NCBI GenBank assembly: GCA_035293845.1 | Contig: DATGMB010000222.1 | Coordinates: 1 to 43,624, forward strand | Source of the DNA: DATGMB01 sp035293845 | GTDB taxonomy: Bacteria; Acidobacteriota; Terriglobia; Bryobacterales; Bryobacteraceae | Reading direction: 5' to 3' | Length of the DNA stretch: 43,624 nucleotides | Shown: positions 24,950 through 36,827 of the stretch, one piece after another | Numbering within the stretch: the stretch's first letter is position 1 | How the letters are laid out: every line of letters begins with the position of its first letter | The notes under the pieces: model-generated | Told to the model about the DNA's origin: nothing | The model's database searches: none | The model's input: only the letters and a program-made list of their open reading frames with translations | Position numbers and translations under genes: made by a program

Positions 24950-26791
24950 ATGCGGAATCATTTCGGCCCCGTGAAGCGAGGAGATACTCGTGCCTCTTAC
25001 TCGCCCCAACGCCGCGTTCCGGAACGATGGGTCTATGCGGCCCTGCTGCTGACCACCGCGGCCGTTTTCGCTCAGGTCCGCAACTTCCAATTCATTACCC
25101 TGGATGACCTGAGCTCGCAATGGGTGCTCGGTCCGCTGACCCGGCAAGGCCTCACCCTCCAAGGACTTTGGTGGGCCCTGACTTCGGGCGCGGAGAACTG
25201 GTGGTTCCCCGTTACCAGGTTCTCTCACATGCTGGACTGCCAGCTTTTCGGCGTCAATAGCGGGGCTGCCCACCTGATGAGCGCCTTCATCCACATTCTC
25301 TCGACCTCGATCCTGTTTGCGTTCTTCCGGCGTGCTACGGGCGGCCTGTGGCCGAGCGCATTCGTGGCGTTCGTATTTGCACTGCACCCCCTTCATGTGG
25401 AGTCGGTTGCCTGGGTCGCGGAACGGAAGGACGTCCTGTGCGCATTCTTCTGGATGCTGACGCTATGGGCCTGGCTCCGTTATTCCCGGCAACCGGACCG
25501 CCGGCGGTATGCCGCCGTAGCGATCTTCCTCGGCCTTGCACTGATGTCCAAGAGCATGGCCGTAACCCTCCCGCTGGTATTGATCCTGGTAGATGTCTGG
25601 CCGCTGCGCCGGCCGATCCCGCTCGCGGCGTCGGTTAAGGAGAAACTGCCTCTTTTTGCACTCGCGGCGGCGGCCGGCATCGTGACCGTTGCCTGCGCAA
25701 GAAGCGGCGGCGCCGGAATCGAGACGTTTCCGCTGCATCTCCGCGTGGAGAACGCGCTGATTCGCTATGTCCTCTACATAGAGAAGATGTTCTGGCCCAC
25801 GGATCTGGCCCTATTTTATCCCTACCCGAAGTCGATTCCCCTGTGGCAACCGGTCGCGGCTGCGATCCTGCTGGCGGCCGTGACGGCCGCGGTGATCGCG
25901 CTGCGCCGTCCGTACCTGCTGGCCGGATGGCTGTGGTATCTCGGCACGATGGCGCCGGTCATCGGCATCGTCCAGTCCGGGTGGCAGGCTTGGGCGGACC
26001 GCTACATGTACCTTCCGATGATCGGCCTCTCGGTGATGCTGGCGTGGGGTGCGGCCGAACTGTCCATGCGTTGGCGGCAGAGCGCGCGCCCCCTCGCCGC
26101 CCTCGCCGTCGCCGCTTGCGCCGCGATGGCGATGGTCACATACCACCAACTGCAATACTGGACGAACACCGAGACCCTGTTCCAGCACGCGCTCGCTGTG
26201 ACGGACCGGAATGTGATCGCCCACAACTCCCTCGGTGCGTACTATTTGGATTCCCCAGGCCGCCTCCCGGAAGCCATTCAGCAGTTTCAAGCGGCCCTCC
26301 GGATCGAGCCGAACAACGCGATCGCTCACAATGATTTGGGTATGGCCCTCCTGCGGACGCCAGGGCGAACGGAGGAGGCGCGCGCCCAGCTCGAAACGGC
26401 CGTGCGGATCAAGCCCGATTACTTCGAGGCCCACAACAATCTCGCCGCGGTGTTGCTGCAAACGCCCGGCCGCCTCCCGGACGCAGTGGCGGAGCTTCAG
26501 GCCGCCCTACAAATTCAGCCAGACTCGGCGGAGGCTCACTATAATCTCGGCGTCGCGCTATCCAACATCCCCGGCCGCCTGCCGGAAGCGGTCGAGCAGC
26601 TCCAGGCCGCTCTGCGAGTGAGTCCCGATTTCGAAACCGCCTATGCCCTCGCCGCGGCGCTCGCACAGATCCCGGGCAGGCAACTCGATGCGGTGAGCTA
26701 TCTTCAGTTCGCGCTGCGCCTCCGGCCCGGCTCGCCGCAGGCCATGCAATTGTTCCGGCGGCTGACCGGCAGGGCATCGAGCAACAACTGA
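24950..26791 (+). CDS. TMTC-like multi-spanning membrane protein with C-terminal TPR repeats
   Basis: About 613 residues. The N-terminal two-thirds is polytopic, with roughly 9-11 hydrophobic segments, and contains the block ALHPLHVESVAWVAERKDVL, diagnostic of the TMTC/DUF1736 group of GT-C-type proteins, plus an acidic LDD in the first loop and LALMSKSMAVTLP. The last third holds about five TPRs of roughly 36 residues, each starting after a PGRLPEA(I/V)-type linker and carrying ALRIEPNNAIAHNDLG-like helices. In animals TMTC proteins are O-mannosyltransferases; a bacterial role in protein or lipid glycosylation is inferred. The ATG has GGGAG 5 nt upstream. A protein this kind is common in acidobacteria. 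Confidence 0.85.
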   Translation: MRNHFGPVKRGDTRASYSPQRRVPERWVYAALLLTTAAVFAQVRNFQFITLDDLSSQWVLGPLTRQGLTLQGLWWALTSGAENWWFPVTRFSHMLDCQLFGVNSGAAHLMSAFIHILSTSILFAFFRRATGGLWPSAFVAFVFALHPLHVESVAWVAERKDVLCAFFWMLTLWAWLRYSRQPDRRRYAAVAIFLGLALMSKSMAVTLPLVLILVDVWPLRRPIPLAASVKEKLPLFALAAAAGIVTVACARSGGAGIETFPLHLRVENALIRYVLYIEKMFWPTDLALFYPYPKSIPLWQPVAAAILLAAVTAAVIALRRPYLLAGWLWYLGTMAPVIGIVQSGWQAWADRYMYLPMIGLSVMLAWGAAELSMRWRQSARPLAALAVAACAAMAMVTYHQLQYWTNTETLFQHALAVTDRNVIAHNSLGAYYLDSPGRLPEAIQQFQAALRIEPNNAIAHNDLGMALLRTPGRTEEARAQLETAVRIKPDYFEAHNNLAAVLLQTPGRLPDAVAELQAALQIQPDSAEAHYNLGVALSNIPGRLPEAVEQLQAALRVSPDFETAYALAAALAQIPGRQLDAVSYLQFALRLRPGSPQAMQLFRRLTGRASSNN

Positions 26792-26826
26792 CTCCGCGAT
26801 CGGACCCGCGGCAGCGCTAATCCGCC

Positions 26827-26832
26827 TATAAT
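26827..26832 (+). promoter_or_regulatory. -10-like hexamer TATAAT before aconitase
   Basis: A perfect TATAAT ends 7 nt before the ATG and there is no ribosome binding site, indicating a probable leaderless mRNA. A -35 element is not evident. Confidence 0.5.
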
Positions 26833-26839
26833 CAGACTG

Positions 26840-29469
<2,630 letters not shown>

Positions 29470-29470
<1 letters not shown>

Positions 29471-32217
29471 TGGCGGCGCGGCCGCACGCCGCCCAATGGG
29501 CTCCGATGTTCCGGTATTTCCTGTTTTTCGCCGCCGCGCTTTCGGCCGCGCAGGTCCGCCCCGGCTCTACACGCAACTCCAGCCGCCTCGATCTCACCGG
29601 CGGCTGGATGATTCAATCCTCGGCCGCCGTGACGCAGACCGGCGACCGGATTTCGTCCCCGCAATTCGACACCCGCGGCTGGTATCCGGCCACCGTGCCC
29701 ACCACGGTCGTGCGCGCGCTGGTGGATGACGGCCAGTACGCCGATCCGTACTACGGCCTCAATCTCCGTTCCATTCCCGGCACCACTTACGATTTCGGCG
29801 ATAACTTTGCGGTCGACCCCATGCCGCCGGACAGTCCATTCGCGGTCCCCTGGTGGTATCGCACGCAATTCAAGCTGCCAGGCGCGATCCGCGGCCGCGT
29901 CGTGTGGCCCTCCGGCCGCCGTTACTGGCTGCACTTCGACTCCATCAACTACCGCGCCAATATCTGGCTGAACGGACGGCTGCTGGCCGGCTCGGACCAG
30001 GTCCGCGGCATGTACCGTACCTTCGAGTTCGACGTGACGGATTTCGTCTCCCCCGGCCTCAACACGCTCGCCGTCGAGGTCTTCGCTCCCACCGAAAACG
30101 ACCTCTCGATCTCCTTCGTGGATTGGAACCCGCTCCCCGCGGATAAAGATATGGGCCTCGTTCGCGATGTCTACCTCCTCGCCACGGGCCCGGTCTCGGT
30201 CCGCAATGTCCAGGTCACCGCCGCGCTCAACGCCGCGCTTGACCAGGCGCAAATCACCGTGGCAGCGGACCTGAACAACCCCGGCAGCAACGCGATCGCG
30301 GGAACGCTCGCCGGGACCATCGGCGCCATCGCCTTCTCTGCGCCGGTGAGCCTGGCGCCCGGCGCATCCACCCGCATCACGTTATCGCCCGCCGGCTATC
30401 CGCAACTGGTCATCCCGAACCCCCAACTGTGGTGGCCCGTGAACCTGGGGCCGCAAAACCTGTACCATCTTCATCTCGAATTCCAGACCGGCGGAGGCAT
30501 TTCGGACGCCCAGGATGTGCAGTTCGGAATCCGCAGCATCACCTCCGAGCTGGACGCCAACCAGCATCGCCTCTTCCGCATCAACGGCCATCCGATCCTC
30601 ATCCGCGGCGCAGCCTGGACGCCCGACATGATGCTGCGCATCGATCCCGCGCGCGACGAGATCGACCTGCACTACGCCCGCGAGATGAATCTGAACGCCA
30701 TCCGCTTCGAAGGCAAGCTGGAGATGGACGATGGCTTTTTCGATATCGCCGACCGATACGGCATCCTGCTGCTCCCCGGCTGGTGCTGCTGCTCGTTTTG
30801 GGAACAATGGGATAGATGGCAGCCGGGCGATTACACGGTTGCGGCCGAATCGCTGCGCAGCCAACTGCGCCGCCTCCGCAACCATCCGAGCATCCTCGCC
30901 TTCCTCTACGGCAGCGACAACGCGCCGCCCCCGCAGGCCGAAAACGTCTATCTGCAGGTCCTCGCGCAGGAGAACTGGCCGAACCCGTATCTCGCCGGCG
31001 CCGGCGATGCCACCACCCCAGGAGCCGGACGCACCGGCGTCAAAATGACCGGCCCCTACGATTACGTCCCGCCCGAGTTCTGGCTCCTCGACACACAGCA
31101 CGGCGGCGCCTGGGGCTTCAACACCGAAACCAGCCCCGGCCCCGCCATTCCGCTGCTCCCCAGCCTCCAGCAGATGATGCCGTCCGAAGACCTTTGGCCC
31201 ATCGACAATACCGTGTGGAATTTCCACGCCGGCAGCGGCAGCTTCGCCGATACCCGCATCTTCAGCGCCGCGCTTGCCGGCCGCTACGGCGCACCCACGG
31301 ACCTGGCCGATTACGTCAAAAAAAGCCAGGCCATGACCTACGAGGCCGAGCGCGCCATGTTCGAAGCCTACGGACGGAACAAGTACACGTCCGCCACGGG
31401 CGTGATCCAGTGGATGATGAATAACGCGTGGCCCGGCCTGATCTGGCATCTCTACGACTGGTATCTCCGCCCCGGCGGCGGCTATTTCGGGACGAAAACG
31501 GCCTGCGAGCCGGTGCACGTGCAATATTCCTACGACGACAACTCGATCGCGGTGGTCAACTCGCTCTACCAGGCACTGCCCGGCTACGCCGTAACGGCGG
31601 AAGTCTATAATCTCGACCTGACCAAAATGTTCTCCCGCACCGTGCCCGTCGATCTCGCTGCCGATAGCGCCGCCCGCATATTCCAACTGCCGCCGATCGC
31701 CGGCCTCTCGCGCACGTACTTCCTGCGCCTGCTCCTCACCGATGCTTCGGGCGCGCCGGTCAGCCGGAATTTCTACTGGCTCTCGACGCAGCCCGACGTG
31801 ATGGACTGGTCCGGCTTCAACTACCGCTACGTTCCCATCAGCACCTATATGGATCTCACCGGCCTCGGCCAGTTGCCGCCCGCACAGGTCTCCGTGGTAT
31901 CCCAACCCGAGCCGTCCGGAGCGGACCAGGTGGAGCACGTCACCGTGGCGAACCCTTCGCCCAATCTCGCTTTCCTCGTGCACCTCACGGTCGTCAAGGA
32001 CAAGGACGGCACGGATATCGCGCCCGTCTACTGGAGCGACAACTATTTCGAGCTCATGCCCGGAGAGCAGCGCGACATCAGCGCGACCTATCCGCGGGCG
32101 CTGCTGGGCGGATCGCCATCCCACGTCGAGGTGGATGGCTGGAACGTGACCGCCGTCCCCGCAGCCAACCACGTGGCCGTGGCGCAAAGAGAGAAGGCAA
32201 CACACCTCGCGAACTGA
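29470..32217 (+). CDS. Glycoside hydrolase family 2, exo-beta-D-glucosaminidase type, exported
   Basis: A 915-residue enzyme related to CsxA-type exo-beta-D-glucosaminidases, which release glucosamine from chitosan ends. Seen: the GH2 sugar-binding jelly roll (FKLPGAIRG ... LHFDSINYRANIWLNGRLL), an immunoglobulin-like domain, the TIM barrel with the acid/base region FLYGSDNAPPP (D483, giving S-D where most GH2 enzymes have N-E) and the nucleophile E553 in WGFNTETSPG; the surrounding blocks GPYDYVPPEFW and IQWMMNNAWPGLIWHLYDW match this subfamily. The C-terminus has two more beta domains. A second ATG at 29506 begins a clean signal peptide (MFRYFLFFAAALSAAQ), so that may be the true start, with the longer frame coupled to aconitase by TGATG. 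Substrate inferred. Confidence 0.88.
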
Positions 32218-32232
32218 GCCCTCTCCAGCTAG

Positions 32233-32262
32233 TGTGGAGTAGAATGTGGAGTAGGGTCCACA
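32233..32262 (+). promoter_or_regulatory. Promoter and candidate operator of the toxin-antitoxin pair
   Basis: Two directly repeated 12-bp units, TGTGGAGTAGAA and TGTGGAGTAGGG, are followed by TCCACA, so the second copy forms TGTGGA-GTAGGG-TCCACA (32245-32262), ending just before the antitoxin ATG. The first unit contains TAGAAT (32240-32245), a likely -10. A repressor bound here would block transcription; the ribbon-helix-helix antitoxin is the natural candidate. Confidence 0.55.
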
Positions 32263-32263
32263 T

Positions 32264-32497
32264 ATGGAAACCATTCAGGTCGTGCTCGATTCGAAGCTGC
32301 TTCATGCGACCGAGCGGGCGGCCCGCAAAACCGGCCGCAACCGCTCCGCGCTGATTCGCGACGCCTTGCGCGAGCACCTCCACAGGCTGGAAATTCACGA
32401 GCTCGAGCTGCGCGATCGCGCGGGCTATCTCAAGCAGCCGCCAGATGAGCGCGAGTGCGCCGTTTGGGACTCGGAGGCGGCTTGGCCCGAGGAGTAG
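32264..32497 (+). CDS. Ribbon-helix-helix antitoxin (MazE-like)
   Basis: A 77-residue protein: ribbon strand METIQVVLDSKLL, helix ATERAARKTGRN, helix SALIRDALREHLHRLEI, then a tail with ELRDRAGYLKQPPDERE and the terminal WDSEAAWPEE. Such W..E..WPE tails are typical of antitoxins whose C-terminus blocks MazF-type toxins. It overlaps the toxin gene by 16 bp and sits behind an operator-like repeat, so the pair is probably autoregulated. Whether it acts as antitoxin is inferred from family and position. Confidence 0.85.
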   Translation: METIQVVLDSKLLHATERAARKTGRNRSALIRDALREHLHRLEIHELELRDRAGYLKQPPDERECAVWDSEAAWPEE

Positions 32498-32811
32498 CTC
32501 GCGGTGATGTTCGCCTTTATGATTTCGCTCCGCCGGACAAACGGCGGCCGGTGGTGGTTCTGACGCGCGATAGCGCGATCCCCTATCTCTCCAGGATCAC
32601 GGTAGCGCCGGTAACATCCACGATTCGAGGTGTCCCCTCCGAGGTCGCGCTCAACGAAGCAGATGGCATGAAAGGACCCTGCGTGGTGAACCTGCACAAT
32701 GCCGTGACCGTACCGCAACACCGGGTGGGAAAGCGGCTCGCGCAGCTTGGCCCGCAGCGCATGGCGGAAATATGCCGCGCCCTGCGCTTCGCGCTTGGCT
32801 GCGATCTCTAA
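32482..32811 (+). CDS. MazF/PemK-like mRNA interferase toxin
   Basis: Cleaves single-stranded mRNA when free of its antitoxin. Seen: the start VARGDVRLYDFAPPDKRRPVVVL with the conserved R in KRRPVVVLTRD, the core strand RITVAPVTSTIRGVPSEV with T in PVTST, and the following VNLHNAVTVPQHRVGKRL that matches MazF. The length of 109 residues is normal. The start is a TTG at 32482, preceded by GGAGG; an upstream in-frame GTG at 32455 would extend the protein into the antitoxin gene without support. No frameshift or missing catalytic residue is visible, so the toxin looks active. Confidence 0.85.
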   Translation: MARGVARGDVRLYDFAPPDKRRPVVVLTRDSAIPYLSRITVAPVTSTIRGVPSEVALNEADGMKGPCVVNLHNAVTVPQHRVGKRLAQLGPQRMAEICRALRFALGCDL

Positions 32812-32915
32812 GTCCTGAACTCCTCACCCAAGCGGCTTCCTCCCGCCTCCGCTCGCGCACCCTCCATCTCCGGCTCCTCCTCGAAAATTCGAGCCCCGGC
32901 CTCGGCGCCCCAACA

Positions 32916-32980
32916 GAGCCGCGACCGTGAGGGAATGGTGTGCCGCGGCCGGGCTGCGCCGCTCCCTCCCGTCGCGGCTC
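32916..32980. repeat. Inverted repeat GAGCCGCGACCGTGAGGGA / TCCCTCCCGTCGCGGCTC
   Basis: Arms of about 18-19 bp with one or two differences and a 28-nt GC-rich loop. From memory, the core GAGCCGCGACCGT-AGGGAGCGG resembles repeats in Solibacter-like and planctomycete genomes, but copies cannot be counted here. Confidence 0.7.
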
Positions 32981-33073
32981 ATTTCACACCGGACGCCGCC
33001 GCCTCCGGCCTCCGCTTTCGCCGGTAGAATTCCCGCACTCGCCGGACCAGCCTCCTCGCTCGCCGGAGCTCCA

Positions 33074-33104
33074 TTGAACATCCACGCGCCCGTCAGCGTA
33101 GAAT
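33074..33104 (+). promoter_or_regulatory. Possible promoter of the MacAB-like operon
   Basis: TTGAAC (33074-33079) and TAGAAT (33099-33104) are separated by 19 nt, slightly long. The -10 ends 9 nt before the ATG of the first permease and no ribosome binding site is seen. Confidence 0.4.
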
Positions 33105-33113
33105 TACATAAAC

Positions 33114-34271
33114 ATGCGCTACCTATCGCTAATCCTCAAGAATTGCTGGCGCAACCGGCGGCGCACCGTGCTGACGGTCGCCTCGATCGGCGTCTCCATG
33201 TGCCTCCTGGGGCTCATGATCGCGCTCTATCACGCGTTTTATCTGAGCACGCCGGCGCCCGCCCAGGCGCGGCGGCTGGTGGTGCGGAACAAGATCTCGC
33301 TGGCCGTTCCCATGCCGCTTTCCTACCAGAATCAGATCCGCCAGATCCCCGGCGTCCAGGAAGTCATGATCGCCGACTGGTTCGGCGGTGTGTATAAGGA
33401 CAATCGCGACCCGAAAAATCAGTTCGCGCGCTTCGCCATCGAACCCGACAAGCTGTTCACCATCTATAGCGAATTCTCGATCCCCGAGGACCAGAAGCAA
33501 GCCTTCCAGCACGATCGCACCGGCTGCGTCGTCGGCCGCGACCTGGTCAACACGTTCGGCTTCAAGATCGGCGACCGCATCAACATCACCGGCGACATCT
33601 ACCCCGGCAACTTCGAATTCACCGTGCGGGGCATCTTCGATTCGCCGGAGAACAGCCGCCTGATGTACTTCAACAAGGAGTATCTCGAACAGTCGCTCCC
33701 CGAGGGCCGCCGCGGGCAGATCGGCATGTACTACGTGCTCGTCGACGATCCGGCGCACGCCGCCTCCATCGCGGGCGCGATCGACAACCAGTTCCACAAC
33801 TCGACCGCGCAGACCAAATCGGATACCGAGCAGGCGTTCGCTGCGAGCTTCCTCTCCATGCTGGGCAACGTCAAAATGTTCCTCATGGCAATCGCGGCGG
33901 CGGTGACGTTCACCATCCTCCTGGTCTCGGCCAATACCATGGCGATGTCCGTCCGCGAGCGCGTGCGCGAGGTCGGCGTGCTGAAGACGCTCGGATTCAC
34001 GCCGCAGGGCATCCTGGCGATCATCCTCGGCGAAGCGTGCTCGATCGCCGTGGCAGGCGGAGCCATCGGATTCGCGATCTCGACGTTTTTGGTGCGCGGC
34101 ATCGCCAAGAGCCCGTTCGGCGGGTTCCTCCCGCCGATGAGCGTGTTCGATCCGGTCAACGCCTCGGCCTGCATCCTGGCTGCGGCGGCCGTGGGCCTGG
34201 CAAGCGCGCTGGTCCCGGCCCTGAGCGCTTCGCGCATGCCGATCGTACAAGCCTTGCGGAGCACGGATTAA
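33114..34271 (+). CDS. MacB/FtsX-type ABC transporter permease 1
   Basis: A 385-residue inner-membrane protein. The start MRYLSLILKNCWRNRRRTVLTVASIGVSM gives a cytoplasmic elbow and a first membrane helix; about 220 periplasmic residues (MacB periplasmic core-like, e.g. GRDLVNTFGFKIGDRINI) follow; and a C-terminal trio of membrane helices has the FtsX-type pattern with ERVREVGVLKTLGFTPQGILAIILGEA. MacB-type systems use mechanotransmission rather than transport through the membrane. First gene of a four-gene operon; a 22-nt gap separates it from the second permease. Cargo unknown. Confidence 0.9.
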   Translation: MRYLSLILKNCWRNRRRTVLTVASIGVSMCLLGLMIALYHAFYLSTPAPAQARRLVVRNKISLAVPMPLSYQNQIRQIPGVQEVMIADWFGGVYKDNRDPKNQFARFAIEPDKLFTIYSEFSIPEDQKQAFQHDRTGCVVGRDLVNTFGFKIGDRINITGDIYPGNFEFTVRGIFDSPENSRLMYFNKEYLEQSLPEGRRGQIGMYYVLVDDPAHAASIAGAIDNQFHNSTAQTKSDTEQAFAASFLSMLGNVKMFLMAIAAAVTFTILLVSANTMAMSVRERVREVGVLKTLGFTPQGILAIILGEACSIAVAGGAIGFAISTFLVRGIAKSPFGGFLPPMSVFDPVNASACILAAAAVGLASALVPALSASRMPIVQALRSTD

Positions 34272-34293
34272 CGCTGCAGCACGGACTAATGCC

Positions 34294-35457
34294 ATGGCCA
34301 TCCCACTTTCTTACAATCTGCGAAACCTGATCGTCCGCAAGACGACCACCATCATGACGGCGCTCGGAATCGCCTTGACCGTGGCGGTGCTGCTCGCCGT
34401 GCTCGCGCTGGCCAACGGTCTGAAATCGACGCTCGCCAGCTCCGGCGACCCGCTGCACGTGCTCGTGCTGCGCAAAGGGTCGACCTCCGAGATCGTCAGC
34501 AATTTCCCGCGCGCCAGCTTTGGGGACCTGAAGTTCAAGCCCGGCATCGCGCTGGGGCGCGACGGCCAGCCGCTCGCCGCGATCGAGCTCGTCACCGTGA
34601 TCAGCCTCCCCAGCGTCGACAATCCGGAGGGCTCCAACGTCACGATCCGCGGCGTGCAGCCGGCCAGCATCGAAATGCGTAAAGGCCTCAAGATCGCATC
34701 CGGCCGCTGGTTCACGCCGGGCCGCCGCGAGGTCGTGGTGGGAAGCGCCATCGCCAAGCGCTACCCCGGCGCGCAGATCGGTAAGAAGCTGACCTTCGCC
34801 CGCGGCGATTGGGACGTCGTCGGCGTGATGGACGCCGGCCGCGGCATGCCGGATAGCGAAATCTGGGGCGACCTGAACCAGGTCAGCGCGGACTACCAGC
34901 GCATCGAGGTGCTCAGCTCCGCGCTCGTCCAGGCCACCGATGAGGTTGCCGCCAAGGCGCTGGTCAACGACATCAGCAGCGACCAGCGCCTCAACGTGGA
35001 CGCCATCTCGGAAAAGGATTATTACGACCAGCAGACGTCGCAGGGCGCGCCGATCGAATTCGTCGGCATCTTTGTCGCCGTCGTCATGGCGGTCGGGAGC
35101 AGCTTCGCCGCCATGAACACCATGTACGCGGCCGTGGCGCGTCGGGCGCGCGAGATCGGCACGCTGCGCGTCCTCGGCTTCTCCCGCGGCAGCATTCTCT
35201 TCAGCTTCTTCATTGAATCGGTGCTGCTGGCCGGTCTGGGCGGGCTGCTCGGCTGCCTGCTCGTGATGCCGCTCAATGGCATCACCACCGCCGTGGGCAG
35301 TACCAATTTCGCCGAAATGGCGTTCGATTTCCACGTGACGGGCCGGACCATGATCACGGGCATCGTTTTCGCCGCGGCGCTCGGCTGCGTGGGCGGCCTG
35401 TTCCCGGCGCGCAACGCGGCGAATAAGGAGATTCTCACGGCATTGCGTGAGGTTTAA
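34294..35457 (+). CDS. MacB/FtsX-type ABC transporter permease 2
   Basis: A 387-residue relative of the first permease: MAIPLSYNLRNLIVRKTTTIMT and a first helix, then a periplasmic part with the GRREVVVGSAIAKRYPGAQIGKKL signature, and three C-terminal helices including RRAREIGTLRVLGFSRGSILFSFFIESV and the final NKEILTALREV. Its presence suggests a heterodimeric permease pair rather than one MacB homodimer. Separated from the adaptor by 3 nt. Transport of a lipoprotein, lipid or antibiotic is possible; none is shown. Confidence 0.9.
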   Translation: MAIPLSYNLRNLIVRKTTTIMTALGIALTVAVLLAVLALANGLKSTLASSGDPLHVLVLRKGSTSEIVSNFPRASFGDLKFKPGIALGRDGQPLAAIELVTVISLPSVDNPEGSNVTIRGVQPASIEMRKGLKIASGRWFTPGRREVVVGSAIAKRYPGAQIGKKLTFARGDWDVVGVMDAGRGMPDSEIWGDLNQVSADYQRIEVLSSALVQATDEVAAKALVNDISSDQRLNVDAISEKDYYDQQTSQGAPIEFVGIFVAVVMAVGSSFAAMNTMYAAVARRAREIGTLRVLGFSRGSILFSFFIESVLLAGLGGLLGCLLVMPLNGITTAVGSTNFAEMAFDFHVTGRTMITGIVFAAALGCVGGLFPARNAANKEILTALREV

Positions 35458-35460
35458 GCC

Positions 35461-36789
35461 ATGGAAGAAGAACTGAAAAACCTCAGGATCGACCGCAGCA
35501 AACGGCGGACGGAAACCTCGCGGTGGGCCCGCTACTGGATCGTAGGCGGCATCCTCGTGCTGCTGCTTCTCGGCGGCTGGAATCTCCTCTCGCAGAAGCT
35601 GAATGCGGCGGTCGAGGTCGAAGTGCAGCGCGTCCGCGCCGTGAGCGCCGGAGCCGCGCCGCAGGGCGTGGTGCTCAACGCCACCGGATATATCGTGGCC
35701 GCGCACAAGATCGAGGTCGCGGCCAAGGTGGTCGGCAAAGTGAAATGGATCGGCGTGGACAAGGGCGACCGCGTCCACGAGGGCGACGTCATGGTGCGCC
35801 TGGAGGACGACGAGTACCAGGCGCAGTTGACCTCCGCCAAAGGCCAGCTTGCCATGCTGCAGGCCAAGCTCGACGAAGCCCTGCACGGCTCGCGGCCCGA
35901 GGAGATCGCCCAGGCGCTCGCCAACCTGGACTCGGCCAAGGCCGATCTCGAGGACGCCCGCGTCACGCTCGACCGCAACAAAGCGTTGGTGCACGATCAG
36001 GTCGCGCCGCAGCAGGCGCTCGATGACGCCCAGGCGCGCTACGATTCCGCCGTCCACAAGGTCAACTCGCTGCAGAAGACCTACGAACTGGTGAAGCTCG
36101 GGCCGCGCAAGGAGGAGATCGACTCGCTGCGCGGCCAGGTGGAGCAGGCCAAGGGGCAGCTCGCCTATGCGGAAACCAATCTGGCCAATACCGTGATCCG
36201 CGCGCCCGTGACCGGCACGATTCTCGAGCGCAACGTGGAGCGCGGCGAGTTCGTGACCACCGGCTTCGTCGGCGACCGCGGCGCCAAAGGCTACGTGGTT
36301 TCGCTCGCGGACCTGAACGATCTCGAAGTCGAGCTCGATATCAGCCAGAACGATTTCGCGAAGCTCCATTCCGGCCAGCACGGCACCGTGACCACCGACG
36401 CCTTCCCGGACCGCAAATACGACGGCTACATCAAGGAGATCTCGCCCGAGGCCAATCGCCAGAAGGCCACCGTGCAAATTAAGGTCAAAATCACCAGGCC
36501 CGACGAGTATCTGCGGCCGGAGATGAACGCCAGCGTGGCCTTCGCCTCCGATGAGAAACCCGGAGCGGCCAGCACGCAATCGCGGGTCGTGCTGGTGCCG
36601 GCTTCGGCGGTAAAGGACGGCACGGTGTTCGTGGTTTTGGACGGCCGCGCGGTGAAAAGGGCCGTGAAAACCGGCGCGGTCAGCGGAACGGAAGTGCGCA
36701 TCGAGCGCGGCCTGATCGGCGGCGAGGATCTCATCGTCAATCCCCCGGCGGCGTTGAAGGACGGCGACCGGGTGCGGCAGAAGGCCTGA
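35461..36789 (+). CDS. Periplasmic adaptor (MacA/HlyD family)
   Basis: A 442-residue membrane-fusion protein. Seen: a cytoplasmic start, one membrane helix (YWIVGGILVLLLLGGWNLL), a lipoyl-like domain (GYIVAAHKIEVAAKVVGKVKWI), a long alpha-helical hairpin (residues about 115-240, with YELVKLGPRKEEIDSLRGQVEQAK), the returning lipoyl strand (ANTVIRAPVTGTILE), and beta-barrel and membrane-proximal domains. It normally bridges the inner-membrane permease and an outer-membrane channel; no TolC-like gene is present in the window. A 38-nt gap carrying a hairpin separates it from the ATPase gene. Confidence 0.9.
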   Translation: MEEELKNLRIDRSKRRTETSRWARYWIVGGILVLLLLGGWNLLSQKLNAAVEVEVQRVRAVSAGAAPQGVVLNATGYIVAAHKIEVAAKVVGKVKWIGVDKGDRVHEGDVMVRLEDDEYQAQLTSAKGQLAMLQAKLDEALHGSRPEEIAQALANLDSAKADLEDARVTLDRNKALVHDQVAPQQALDDAQARYDSAVHKVNSLQKTYELVKLGPRKEEIDSLRGQVEQAKGQLAYAETNLANTVIRAPVTGTILERNVERGEFVTTGFVGDRGAKGYVVSLADLNDLEVELDISQNDFAKLHSGQHGTVTTDAFPDRKYDGYIKEISPEANRQKATVQIKVKITRPDEYLRPEMNASVAFASDEKPGAASTQSRVVLVPASAVKDGTVFVVLDGRAVKRAVKTGAVSGTEVRIERGLIGGEDLIVNPPAALKDGDRVRQKA

Positions 36790-36795
36790 TGGTAG

Positions 36796-36815
36796 GGGCC
36801 GGGCACGCCCGGCCC
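36796..36815. repeat. Perfect GC palindrome between adaptor and ATPase genes
   Basis: GGGCCGGGC-AC-GCCCGGCCC is a 9-bp stem with a 2-nt loop, 7 nt after the adaptor stop. It may shape differential expression of the ATPase or be a repeat copy. Confidence 0.55.
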
Positions 36816-36827
36816 GCAAGGTAGAAC

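Larger units (their letters stand above)
32812..33113. other. Intergenic region with palindromes
   Basis: The 302-bp gap contains a perfect palindrome CTCGAA-AA-TTCGAG (32880-32893), the separately listed inverted repeat at 32916-32980, and a possible promoter for the ABC permease at its right end. No gene with a credible start was seen in it. Confidence 0.7.

Noticed and set aside
26218..26791. Periodic repeats in the TMTC-like gene as a DNA repeat array
   Set aside because: The periodicity is at the protein level (TPR of about 36 residues), and the DNA copies have diverged.
34156..36819. Minus-strand reading frame of about 887 codons opposite the exporter genes
   Set aside because: Same explanation; it spans two well-supported genes with standard domains.
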